A DNA stretch of 64,000 nt. Source: Pseudoalteromonas luteoviolacea. GTDB lineage: Bacteria > Pseudomonadota > Gammaproteobacteria > Enterobacterales > Alteromonadaceae. Numbering within the stretch: position 1 is the stretch's first letter; every line of letters starts with the position of its first letter. A program made the translations under genes and the position numbers. Below, one piece after another: positions 1 to 7,947 of this stretch. Location: contig NZ_CP015411.1 in NCBI RefSeq assembly GCF_001750165.1, positions 902,001 to 966,000 of the forward strand. The letters are read 5' to 3'. The notes under the pieces were generated by a model. It worked only from the letters and a program-made list of their open reading frames with translations, was not told the origin of the DNA and made no database searches.

Positions 1-518
1 TTACCATTGTCTTCACGGGTGCTTACAAATTCTAATGCAATCCAGCTTTCACCTGGGTTAGAGAGTGCTTCATTTAAGTTTTCAGAAGAAGCTGTGTGGA
101 TAAGCTCGATATAGTCACCCGCATTGAGTTCAAGTAAAAAGTTGCCTTGGTTGGTGGCATTTTCAGCGTAATTCTCAATACGTGCATACTCATAAGAGGT
201 TGCAGAGATATCAGTTCCATTGGTTAAAATATATGTTTTTATTTGGCGTCTTGCTGATGCGCCAACGCCTGATGTTCGCCAGCTTAGAGAATAGTTAACT
301 CGATAAATACCTGCATCTTCGACAAAAAATTTACTCCCTTGTTGCGTGATTTTGACCGAGTCAATATCAACTTGGTTAAACACATAAGGTGTTGGTGCTG
401 ATGTATTGATATTTGCATTGCCTTGGCTGTCAATAAACTGCGCGATATTGGTAGCGGCAAAACTGCCCACTGAGATAAAAGTACAGGCTAATGCTGCTGC
501 GAGTGGTTTTATGGTCAT
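1..518 (-). CDS. Secreted C1q/TNF-like protein, partial (C-terminus off the left edge)
   Basis: Reading leftwards from an ATG at 516-518, the frame stays open to the window edge, giving 172 residues without a stop. It begins with a typical signal peptide (MTIKPLAAALACTFISVGSF, then AA before a likely cleavage site), so the product is probably exported. The mature part contains VEDAGIYRVNYSLSW followed by alternating hydrophobic strands and YIELIH. This resembles the jelly-roll strands of C1q/TNF-like domains, where a 'GiY.v.ysv' strand is characteristic. The ATG follows a purine-rich AAGGAACT. The function is unknown; C1q-like domains usually mediate trimerisation or binding. The gene itself is clear, the family call is moderate because the C-terminal part is missing. 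Confidence 0.7.
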   Translation of the reverse strand, partial: MTIKPLAAALACTFISVGSFAATNIAQFIDSQGNANINTSAPTPYVFNQVDIDSVKITQQGSKFFVEDAGIYRVNYSLSWRTSGVGASARRQIKTYILTNGTDISATSYEYARIENYAENATNQGNFLLELNAGDYIELIHTASSENLNEALSNPGESWIALEFVSTREDNG

Positions 519-672
519 GAGAGTTCCTTGAGATTGTAGGGTATTGATTTGTCTTTATTTTAGATTGAGGATACTCGTTTATTCTGTCATACAATATCGG
601 AAGTTGGTTGTATGTTTGGGGTAAATTAGTATTTTATGAAAAAGTTAATGGTCGGCGTGCCTGTGGGTTGAA

Positions 673-1119
673 TTACTCACCTATGGTGTAAAAAAAACGG
701 TGTTTAGCTTTGGGTTTGGCGCCTTGTGCTAAATAGAACTGTATTGCACTTTGGTTAGTGTCAGGCGTTTGCCATTGTACTTGTTGGTATCCTCGCTTTT
801 TTGCTAGATTGAAAATATAGTGGATCACATACTTCCCAATCCCCATACCGCGATAGGTGTCCTGAATAAATAAACAATCTAGATATAGGTACTCTTTCAT
901 ATCCCAGGTTGAAAATTGCGGGATGATACTGAAATAACCGATGGTGGTGTGTTTAAGCTCAATGATAAATAGCTCGATTGGGAGCGTATCAAGCGTGTCC
1001 ATGGTTTGTAGTTGGTCATCAATATGAAGTGTATGCTGTTCAAGGTGTGCATGTGCAACGAACATGCTGAGCAGTTGCGGGTGATGTGTTTTGGTTGCTG
1101 GTATGATACTGACTGTCAT
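673..1119 (-). CDS. GNAT family N-acetyltransferase
   Basis: A 148-residue single-domain GNAT protein, the usual size for the family. The acetyl-CoA pyrophosphate-binding motif A is visible as YRGMGIGKYVIHYIF (around residues 89-103), preceded by the strand YLDCLFIQDTY. The C-terminal motif B region (QWQTPDTNQSAIQFY) has the usual 'N..A..FY' signature. These enzymes move an acetyl group from acetyl-CoA to an amine on a small molecule or protein; the substrate cannot be read from sequence. The start is supported by AGGAAG a few bases upstream. It lies downstream of the rhodanese gene on the same strand, separated by a hairpin, so it may be partly independent. Confidence 0.88.
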   Translation of the reverse strand: MTVSIIPATKTHHPQLLSMFVAHAHLEQHTLHIDDQLQTMDTLDTLPIELFIIELKHTTIGYFSIIPQFSTWDMKEYLYLDCLFIQDTYRGMGIGKYVIHYIFNLAKKRGYQQVQWQTPDTNQSAIQFYLAQGAKPKAKHRFFYTIGE

Positions 1120-1136
1120 TATACTTCCTATTGTTA

Positions 1137-1159
1137 GGGCTTGTGATCATCACAAGCCC
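1137..1159 (-). terminator. Hairpin between rhodanese and GNAT genes
   Basis: A perfect 11-bp inverted repeat (GGGCTTGTGAT / ATCACAAGCCC) lies just after the rhodanese stop. There is no clear T-tract, so it may act as a weak terminator or an mRNA 3' end stabiliser. Confidence 0.5.
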
Positions 1160-1166
1160 CAAGTGG

Positions 1167-1580
1167 TTATTGTTGTGGGTCACTTAAATGCCGATTGACC
1201 GGATATCGCTCAAAGTCTTCCCAATAGTGGATCCCGCCAATCATCTCTTTGACTTTGTAACCGAGCTGAGCCAATTTAAAGCCCGCTTTTGTGGCGCCGT
1301 TGCAACCCGGCCCCCAGCAGTACACAACAAACAAGGTATCGGGCGCAAAGGGTGCCATACGTTCGGCGGTGATCTCGCTATTGGGTATGTTGATTGCAGT
1401 AATTGCATGGCTCTTAGTAAAGGCTTGTGCTGAGCGAGTATCTACTAACACAAAATTCTGTATGCCCTGTTTGATATCGGCATAAACATCACTGCAATCC
1501 GTTTCACAGTGTAATTTTGCGCTAAAATGCGCCAGAGCCTCATTTGGTTCTGCGGTATTGTTTACATGTACATTGGCCAT
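1167..1580 (-). CDS. Rhodanese-like domain protein
   Basis: A 137-residue single rhodanese domain. The CDC25-like fold is visible as FVLVDTRSAQAFTKSH (substrate strand and loop), HAITAINIPNSEI, and the active-site loop YCWGPGCNGATKAG with the catalytic cysteine. The C-terminal helix and strand read LAQLGYKVKEMIGGIHYWE. No signal peptide, so cytoplasmic. Rhodaneses transfer sulfane sulfur or act in thiol and redox homeostasis; the active loop starting CWGPGC is common in stand-alone rhodaneses next to LysR regulators. The start has a good CAGGAGA site. It is divergent from a LysR gene with operator-like sites between them, so that regulator is its likely controller. Confidence 0.9.
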   Translation of the reverse strand: MANVHVNNTAEPNEALAHFSAKLHCETDCSDVYADIKQGIQNFVLVDTRSAQAFTKSHAITAINIPNSEITAERMAPFAPDTLFVVYCWGPGCNGATKAGFKLAQLGYKVKEMIGGIHYWEDFERYPVNRHLSDPQQ

Positions 1581-1641
1581 CTATCTTTCTCCTGTTTCGT
1601 TGGTGTAGCTAAAGCCTACTAGGAGGTATTAAGTGGGTAAA

Positions 1642-1678
1642 TTCATCATTTCTGAACACCGTATTCGCATTTTGTGAA
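1642..1678. promoter_or_regulatory. Two LysR-type operator-like sites in the divergent promoter
   Basis: Two sites of the form TTC-N9-GAA occur at 1642-1656 and 1664-1678, 22 bp apart (about two helical turns). Each contains a T-N11-A core. The second extends to a near-perfect dyad, TATTCGCA-TTT-TGTGAATA (7 of 8 half-site bases match). They lie between the divergent rhodanese and LysR genes, where LysR regulators normally bind as tetramers. Confidence 0.5.
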
Positions 1679-1737
1679 TAGGCCTTGAAGCCTGTATGTT
1701 GTATATTTGTGGTACAGCATCAAATTAGGTTGAGCAC

Positions 1738-2628
1738 ATGGAGTTTTATCATTTAAGGTCATTTGTGGTGGTCGCTGAAACGGGCAACTTAACCAAAGCC
1801 GCAAAACAGTTATTTACTACACCGCCCGCAGTCAGTGCACATATTCGAGCATTAGAAGATGAACTTAAAACGAACTTGTTTGAGCGTACCAGCAAAGGGA
1901 TGCGTTTGACGCCAAAAGGCGAGCAGCTTCGTCTGCAAGCGCAAAAAACCTTAGATAGCGCGAGAGACATGGTGAACTTGGCGGTAGCAAACGCAGAACA
2001 AATAATCGGCACCTTTAAACTGGGCTTAAACCGAGAAGCGAGTACATTACGTGTTGCTGAACTGGTCAATGCCCTGGTTGACCGCTGCCCAGGTATTGAA
2101 CTGGAATTGCATGCCCTGAACACAGGACAAATCCTTGAAAAAGTAGTTAGTGGTGAGTTGGATGGCGGATTTGTTTATGGTGATGGTGTCCCAGCATTGT
2201 GTCATATCGAGTTAGCGCAACAGGCGATTACCACGATAGTGCCTACCTCATTTGATGTCTCGACGGTTCATAGCGTATACGATCTTGCAGAGTTACCTTG
2301 GATAAGCGTCGGTGAGCATTGCCCGTTTGATGTAGCCCTGAAAAAGAAGGTAAATCAGCCAGTGAAATCACAGGTGCAAAGCACAGATAACGCCTCCCGT
2401 GCAAGCTTGGTTGCAAATGGTGTTGGCGTCAGTTTTATTGAGTTGGATGTGGCGCAAGTTATGGTTGCAGCCAAACAAGCACAGCGGCTCACTTTGTTGG
2501 ATTTTGAGTTACCTTTAAATTTAGTGGCGAAATCGTCAGCGCTAAATAACCCAGTGGTAAAAGCAGTATTAAAAGAGATAGGTGCTGTGTGGCAGGTAGC
2601 GATATCGAAGCATAAAGAAACCAACTGA
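1738..2628 (+). CDS. LysR family transcriptional regulator
   Basis: A 296-residue protein with the standard LysR layout. The N-terminal winged helix-turn-helix is MEFYHLRSFVVVAETGNLTK, then AAKQLFTTPPAVSAHIRALE and LFERTSKGMRLTPKGE (residues 1-65), followed by a linker helix. The effector-binding domain covers about residues 90-290, with IGTFKLGLNREAST and LVANGVGVSFIE in the positions of the conserved strands. Length is typical. It is divergently transcribed from the rhodanese gene and probably controls it and itself through the paired sites in between. The stop codon lies inside the stem of its own terminator. The inducer is unknown. Confidence 0.93.
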   Translation: MEFYHLRSFVVVAETGNLTKAAKQLFTTPPAVSAHIRALEDELKTNLFERTSKGMRLTPKGEQLRLQAQKTLDSARDMVNLAVANAEQIIGTFKLGLNREASTLRVAELVNALVDRCPGIELELHALNTGQILEKVVSGELDGGFVYGDGVPALCHIELAQQAITTIVPTSFDVSTVHSVYDLAELPWISVGEHCPFDVALKKKVNQPVKSQVQSTDNASRASLVANGVGVSFIELDVAQVMVAAKQAQRLTLLDFELPLNLVAKSSALNNPVVKAVLKEIGAVWQVAISKHKETN

Positions 2629-2646
2629 GCAGGTCAGTTGGCTTTT
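2621..2646 (+). terminator. Rho-independent terminator of the LysR gene
   Basis: A stem CCAACTG / CAGTTGG with a 7-base loop is followed by CTTTTAAT. The stem overlaps the last codons and stop of the LysR gene. Confidence 0.75.
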
Positions 2647-2970
2647 AATATCGTTATCTCATAGTGTTCTTGAAATGTTAACATCCAGAACTGGAAGTAA
2701 TCTGGAGACCTACATCCCACCGAGTCTAGAGGACTTTTCCACAGAGGGAAAAAATCGCAAAGAAATTTGGACTTTTTTGAGGTCTGTAAAGTGGCTCTCC
2801 AGACTTTATATTTATAGTATTTAGTACCGCACTAAAGCTGGGGAAGTTACAGGTTACGATATATTTTTTCGATAAAGCAAAGGCTTGAAGTTCAATTGTT
2901 TAGGAAACAAAGCCTTTACATTATCTTTTTTATATATATGATGTACCCGATTTTTTTTACAGGAGGTAAT
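2647..2970. other. AT-rich intergenic region upstream of an unknown secreted protein
   Basis: No gene is visible here. It holds an 8-bp inverted repeat (TCTGGAGA at 2703-2710 region and TCTCCAGA at 2796-2803) of uncertain meaning, and ends with a strong AGGAGGT ribosome-binding site at 2961-2967 that fixes the next start. Confidence 0.4.
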
Positions 2971-3927
2971 ATGAAAAAATCTACTTTAATAGCATTTATC
3001 TTAATTCTATTTTCTAACTCATCTTTCTCAGCTACTTACATTAAAACCTGTAACAATTGCTCAATAAATAGTGTAAAGCAAAAAGCACAAAGTGCGCCTG
3101 TCAAGCGAAATTCGAGCACAGATGTTTATGTATTTGATGAGCACAATTTAAAGTCATATAAATACGTCCTTTACGAACGTCTAATTGACGACAATATTCC
3201 AATTACAGATTCTTTTAAGTCTGATGTCCCTCGAGATGTACATACTGCATTTCTAAACTATGTAAAAGCCAAAAATAAAGCAGAAACTTTTTACAAGAAT
3301 TCAACTTTGTTACTCGATAAAAGTGGGAGAGTTAGTAAAAAGTTGAACGTGTCAGCAAAGAGAAGTAGAAGTTCATTTGCTAGTAATAATCAATGTGTGG
3401 CTAAAGAAGTACCTGAAAATTATAAAACGGCACACAATTATGTTAATAACTCTAGAGAGCGCAGAGTTCTATTTCATAACTTGAGAAGAGAAATAAGTGC
3501 TGATCCATATGGGCATATTGCGGTAGCAATGGTCAAATATACTCAGTTTACTTCTGTTATGGAAAGTTCATCAAACTCTTTTGTATCAATGGCAGGGAGC
3601 ACTTTAAATATACTATCACCTAATAATTTTAGATTACAAACTGCTGATGGTGGGTTTATGAAGGGGTACATGGATTTTGACAAAGAAACATTTGTTGTGA
3701 CGACAGCCACCGACGGTGACTGTAATGATATCCCACTATCAAAACCGAAATCATCTACTAGAACAGAGCACTCTAACTCTGGCTCAGCAAACAGAATGCT
3801 CAAAGTATTTGAAGGATATGGTGGGAAGCCCGATGTACCAGTATGTAATAATTATGGACATACTTGTACCAGAGTAAGAGGTCAAACCGGGTGGCATTGC
3901 AATTATGTTTGTTTCCAGTGGCAATAA
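2971..3927 (+). CDS. Secreted protein of unknown function
   Basis: An ATG at 2971 preceded by AGGAGGT is chosen over the upstream TTG at 2896, because it starts exactly at a signal peptide (MKKSTLIAFILILFSNSSFS, then A). The product is 318 residues. I do not recognise the family. The mature part is polar and lysine- and serine-rich, with a CNNC pair near the N-terminus and four cysteines in the last 30 residues (VCNNYGHTC and WHCNYVC). These suggest a disulfide-stabilised C-terminal module in the periplasm or outside the cell. Codon use is strongly AT-biased compared with the flanking genes, suggesting acquisition by transfer. The stop is followed after one base by a small membrane-protein gene, so the two are probably co-expressed. 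Confidence 0.8.
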   Translation: MKKSTLIAFILILFSNSSFSATYIKTCNNCSINSVKQKAQSAPVKRNSSTDVYVFDEHNLKSYKYVLYERLIDDNIPITDSFKSDVPRDVHTAFLNYVKAKNKAETFYKNSTLLLDKSGRVSKKLNVSAKRSRSSFASNNQCVAKEVPENYKTAHNYVNNSRERRVLFHNLRREISADPYGHIAVAMVKYTQFTSVMESSSNSFVSMAGSTLNILSPNNFRLQTADGGFMKGYMDFDKETFVVTTATDGDCNDIPLSKPKSSTRTEHSNSGSANRMLKVFEGYGGKPDVPVCNNYGHTCTRVRGQTGWHCNYVCFQWQ

Positions 3928-3928
3928 A

Positions 3929-4108
3929 ATGTATAAATTCAATATTAATTTAAAATTTACTGACGTACTTATTCCAATTCTTCTTTGGCAGATACTAGTA
4001 GTTCTAACTTTCGGAGTTGCTTTACCTTTTTTTATTCTTTATTTGATAAAGTTGGTATTGAATAATTTAACGGTTAAGAAATACTCTATCTCTGATAGGT
4101 TAAACTAA
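3929..4108 (+). CDS. Small membrane protein of unknown function
   Basis: A 59-residue protein starting at the ATG at 3929, one base after the stop of the upstream gene. An alternative ATG at 3905 would overlap that gene by 23 bases. It has a short polar N-terminus (MYKFNINLKFTD), a long hydrophobic region with a central kink (VLIPILLWQILVVLTFGV and PFFILYLIKLVLN, one or two membrane helices) and a basic tail. No family is recognised. Tight spacing suggests it works with, or is made alongside, the secreted protein upstream. No clear ribosome-binding site other than translational coupling. Confidence 0.6.
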   Translation: MYKFNINLKFTDVLIPILLWQILVVLTFGVALPFFILYLIKLVLNNLTVKKYSISDRLN

Positions 4109-4228
4109 AATTAAACTTTTTATTGAGCTCTGTATTTTAGATAGATGACCTCTATTTTTTTATAAAGTATCAGGCCTGAAATATAAGGTTAATTGGAGTG
4201 GACTCAGTGTTAATTTCGTCACTCTAAA

Positions 4229-4258
4229 ATAAAGCTGGCCGAACTCGGTCAGCTTTAT
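4229..4258 (-). terminator. Terminator of gor
   Basis: Inverted repeat AAAGCTGGCC / GGTCAGCTTT around GAACTC. Read on the minus strand it is followed by ATTTTAGAG, just after the gor stop. Confidence 0.75.
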
Positions 4259-4268
4259 TACTTCAGAT

Positions 4269-5627
4269 TTATCTCATAGTAACAAACTCTTCTGAGCCCG
4301 TTGGGTGGATAGCGACAACAGAATCAAAGTCTGCTTTGGTTGCGCCCATCTTCATTGCTACACCAAAGCCCTGGATCATCTCATCAACGGCAAAGCCAAT
4401 GCCGTGTAAGCCAACAATTTTCTCTTCAGGGCCTGCACAGACTAACTTCATGCGACATGGTTGACGGTGCTGAGTGACCGCCGTGTACATGGCTGCAAAA
4501 GTAGAGTTGTAAACCTTGATATTGTCTTCACCGTATTGCGCTTTTGCCTCTGGCTCTGTTAGGCCGATGGTGCCGATTGGCGGGTGACTGAATACCACAG
4601 TCGGAACTAGGTTGTAGTCCATTTTTGCGTTAGGCAGTTCAGGGTTGAACAAGCGTTCAGCCAGCATACGACCTGCTTTGACTGCAACTGGCGTCAACTC
4701 AATGCCGCCTTCCATAATGTCGCCTAAAGCATAAATACCCGGCACAGAGGTGTTTTGCCATTCATCCACCTTCACAAAGCCTCTATCAGTGATGTCGACA
4801 TCAGTTGCTGCAAGGTTAATTTTATCTGTCACTGGCTCACGGCCAATCGCCCAAATCACTTGGTCAACCGTGTGTGATTCACCATTTTCAAGGTGCAATG
4901 TCACTGAGCCGTCTGTTTCTTTGATTAATTCTTTTGGTGTTGAATTGGTGTGAAGCGTTGGGCCTTCTTTTTCCATTACCTCAGTGAGTGTTTCAACAAC
5001 CATTGGGTCAAAGTTACGCAGTGGTGCATGTTTACGAACAAATAAGTGTGTTTCTGTGCCTAAACTGTGTAGTACACCAGCAAGCTCTACGGCAATGTAA
5101 CCTGCGCCAATGACCGCAACACGTCTAGGTTGTTCGTTTAATTCAAAGAAGCCATTTGAGTCAATACCGTGCTCGGCTCCTGAAATGTTAGGAATACTTG
5201 GGCGACCACCGACTGCAATACAGATATGATCTGCCGTATATTGCTCGCCATTGACTTCAATGGTTTTGTTATCAATAAACTTGGCAAAGCCATTGATCAC
5301 AGTGACGCCGTTATTGGCAAGGTATTTGTTGTACCCTTGGTGGATGCGACCAATATAAGCTTCACGGCTTTCAACCAGCTTTGCCCAATTAAAGTTTTTT
5401 AGCTCAACGTCAAAGCCGTAATCTGGTGCATAAAGCTTGATGGCTTCGGCAACTTGTGCGCCATGCCACATTACTTTTTTAGGCACACAGCCAACGTTCA
5501 CACAGGTGCCCCCCATGTGTTTTGCTTCGACAAGGGCGACCTTTGCGCCACGCATTGCCGCTCGGTTTGCTGATGCGATACCACCGCTACCACCGCCAAT
5601 GGCAATGTAGTCAAAATGTTGAGCCAT
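4269..5627 (-). CDS. gor: Glutathione-disulfide reductase
   Basis: A 452-residue flavoprotein that reduces oxidised glutathione with NADPH in the cytoplasm. The FAD-binding Rossmann motif is at the N-terminus (AIGGGSGGIASANRAA). The redox-active disulfide is in GGTCVNVGCVPKKVMW. The NADPH-binding motif is VIGAGYIAVELAGVLHSLG with downstream arginines (VRKHAPLR) typical of NADPH preference. The second FAD motif is GIYALGDI, and the C-terminal dimer-interface motif HPTGSEEFVTMR carries the catalytic histidine. Length matches E. coli Gor (450). It is divergent from prlC across a 150-bp promoter region, a neighbourhood also seen near E. coli gor. Confidence 0.97.
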   Translation of the reverse strand: MAQHFDYIAIGGGSGGIASANRAAMRGAKVALVEAKHMGGTCVNVGCVPKKVMWHGAQVAEAIKLYAPDYGFDVELKNFNWAKLVESREAYIGRIHQGYNKYLANNGVTVINGFAKFIDNKTIEVNGEQYTADHICIAVGGRPSIPNISGAEHGIDSNGFFELNEQPRRVAVIGAGYIAVELAGVLHSLGTETHLFVRKHAPLRNFDPMVVETLTEVMEKEGPTLHTNSTPKELIKETDGSVTLHLENGESHTVDQVIWAIGREPVTDKINLAATDVDITDRGFVKVDEWQNTSVPGIYALGDIMEGGIELTPVAVKAGRMLAERLFNPELPNAKMDYNLVPTVVFSHPPIGTIGLTEPEAKAQYGEDNIKVYNSTFAAMYTAVTQHRQPCRMKLVCAGPEEKIVGLHGIGFAVDEMIQGFGVAMKMGATKADFDSVVAIHPTGSEEFVTMR

Positions 5628-5779
5628 AATGTTTCCTCTTCTGAATTCGCTGAACTAGTCTTAGTATGACAGCTTTTATACGCCATAACTTTCAACTAGA
5701 TTAGTAAGTTTTACTTGTATTTGCGCTATTAGCCCTTATTTCAAGTTTATTCAGGAAATAAAAAATTAAGAGAGACACT

Positions 5780-7825
5780 ATGAGTAACCCGTTAATTGGC
5801 CTTGAAGGACTACCGCCATTTTCAAAAATAAAGCCTGAGCATGTTGTACCTGCATTAAAATCAGTGATTGAGCATTGTAGAAAAACCATTGATACGGTAC
5901 TTGAGCAGCCCCAACATACTTGGGATAACTTTGTTCAGCCTCTTGAAGATGCAGATGATAGGTTATCTAAAATGTGGTCCCCAGTGTCTCACATGCACTC
6001 TGTAGTGAATAATGAGGAGTTGAGAAAAGCATACGATGAGTGCCTTCCACTGATCTCAGAATATTCAACGTATGTTGGTCAGCACCAAGGTCTATACCAA
6101 GCATATCTGTCAATTGAACAAAGCGATGAATTTGAGCGCTTAAGTACAGCACAACAAAAAACCATTAAAAATGCGCTAAGAGATTTCAAACTAACAGGGA
6201 TTGCCTTGGATGAAGCCGGACAAAAACGTTACGGTGAGATAAGTGCCAGACTCTCAGAGCTTGGCGCAAAATTTGGTAACAATGTGATGGATGCAACCCA
6301 AGCATGGCATTTACATGTCACTGAAGAAGCTGATTTAGGTGGATTGCCAGAGTCTGCATTGGCCCTAGCTGCGCATACAGCGCAAGCAAAAGAGCTTGAA
6401 GGCTGGGTATTTACGCTAGATATTCCTTCTTACCTACCTATTATGACGTATGCAGATAATCGCGATTTGCGTGAGCAAATGTATCGCGCATTTGTAACAC
6501 GCGCTTCAGATCAAGGACCAAATGGTGGTGAGTTTGATAACTCAGCGATCATGACTGAAGAGTTAGCATTGCGTCACGAATTGGCTCTACTATTAGGTTT
6601 TGATAGTTTTGCGGATAAGTCGCTGGCAACCAAAATGGCTGAAACACCAGCACAAGTTTTTGACTTTTTGAATGATTTGGCGAAAAAGTCTAAGCCTCAA
6701 GCGCAGCAAGAGGTTGATGAATTGCGAGCATTTGCCAAAGATGAACATCAAGTTGAGCAGTTAGAAGCGTGGGATTATGGCTATTACGGTGAAAAACTAA
6801 AACAAGCCAAATATGCTATCTCAGATGAGTTATTACGTCCTTATTTTCCAGCGGACCGCGTCTTAAATGGTTTATTTGAAACCGTTAACCGCTTGTTCGG
6901 AATTAAAGTGACAGAAGAGAGTGAATTTGACAGCTATCACGAAGATGTACGCTTTTTTGCTATTCATGACAACAATGGCGTACTGCGCGGTCACTTCTAT
7001 TTAGACCTATATGCACGTGAGCACAAACGTGGTGGCGCTTGGATGGACGATTGTATGGGTCGCCGCACATTGTCAGATGGCACATTGCAAACACCGGTTG
7101 CTTACTTGGTATGTAACTTTAATAAAGCAGTTGGTGATAAGCCTGCGCTATTCACGCACAATGAAGTAACGACTTTATTCCATGAGTTTGGTCACGGTAT
7201 TCACCACATGCTAACGCAAATTGATGCACCTGCTGTTGCGGGCATTAATGGTGTTGCATGGGATGCGGTAGAGCTACCAAGCCAGTTTTTAGAAAATTGG
7301 TGCTATGAAGAAGAGGCGCTGAGCTTTATATCTGGACACTACGAAAGTGGTGAGCCATTACCAAAAGAGCTATTAGATAAGTTATTAGCTGCTAAAAACT
7401 ATCAATCAGCAATGCAAATGCTAAGGCAGATTGAGTTCTCACTGTTTGATTTCCATATTCATGCCGATTATCAGCAGGGTGAAGCGTGTCAAATTCAAGC
7501 GAGATTGAATAAAGTGAGAGAGCAAGTCGCCATTATTAAAGCGCCTGAATTTAATCGCTTCCAGCATAGCTTTAGCCATATTTTTGCGGGCGGCTATAGT
7601 GCGGGTTATTACTCGTATAAATGGGCAGAAGTGTTATCTGCAGACGCGTATTCTCGTTTTGAAGAAGAGGGGATCTTTAACGCGCAAACAGGTAAAGATT
7701 TTATGGAAAATATCCTTGAGATGGGCGGTTCTGAAGAGCCAATGGTGTTATTCCAGCGCTTTAGAGGTCGTGCACCGCAAGTAGATGCTTTGTTGCGTCA
7801 CAGTGGTATAGGTAAAGCCGCTTAG
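5780..7825 (+). CDS. prlC: Oligopeptidase A (M3 metallopeptidase)
   Basis: A 681-residue cytoplasmic zinc peptidase of the M3 (thimet oligopeptidase) family, the same length as E. coli OpdA/PrlC (680). The zinc site is FHEFGHGIHHML (HExxH) with the downstream glutamate in WDAVELPSQFLENW. The C-terminal substrate loop YSAGYYSYKWAEVLSAD is conserved. It degrades short peptides, including cleaved signal peptides. The start follows GAGAGACACT. In enterobacteria prlC is next to rsmJ; here a response-regulator gene sits between them. A strong terminator follows. Confidence 0.97.
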   Translation: MSNPLIGLEGLPPFSKIKPEHVVPALKSVIEHCRKTIDTVLEQPQHTWDNFVQPLEDADDRLSKMWSPVSHMHSVVNNEELRKAYDECLPLISEYSTYVGQHQGLYQAYLSIEQSDEFERLSTAQQKTIKNALRDFKLTGIALDEAGQKRYGEISARLSELGAKFGNNVMDATQAWHLHVTEEADLGGLPESALALAAHTAQAKELEGWVFTLDIPSYLPIMTYADNRDLREQMYRAFVTRASDQGPNGGEFDNSAIMTEELALRHELALLLGFDSFADKSLATKMAETPAQVFDFLNDLAKKSKPQAQQEVDELRAFAKDEHQVEQLEAWDYGYYGEKLKQAKYAISDELLRPYFPADRVLNGLFETVNRLFGIKVTEESEFDSYHEDVRFFAIHDNNGVLRGHFYLDLYAREHKRGGAWMDDCMGRRTLSDGTLQTPVAYLVCNFNKAVGDKPALFTHNEVTTLFHEFGHGIHHMLTQIDAPAVAGINGVAWDAVELPSQFLENWCYEEEALSFISGHYESGEPLPKELLDKLLAAKNYQSAMQMLRQIEFSLFDFHIHADYQQGEACQIQARLNKVREQVAIIKAPEFNRFQHSFSHIFAGGYSAGYYSYKWAEVLSADAYSRFEEEGIFNAQTGKDFMENILEMGGSEEPMVLFQRFRGRAPQVDALLRHSGIGKAA

Positions 7826-7849
7826 TACCTGACTGTCATAGTCTAATTA

Positions 7850-7884
7850 ACAAAGCGCCCGATTGGGCGCTTTGTTGTTTTTGC
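7850..7884 (+). terminator. Terminator of prlC
   Basis: Stem CAAAGCGCCC / GGGCGCTTTG with loop GATT, followed by TTGTTTTTG. Confidence 0.88.
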
Positions 7885-7947
7885 ACTCGCAAAATAAGAA
7901 GTTCCGTCTATGCTTTGGTAAAGACCTGATCTTGTAGGGAAAGCCAT

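Noticed and set aside
2703..2803. 8-bp inverted repeat TCTGGAGA / TCTCCAGA as an element boundary
   Set aside because: Arms are short and 90 bp apart, with no flanking duplication or transposase; chance occurrence is likely.
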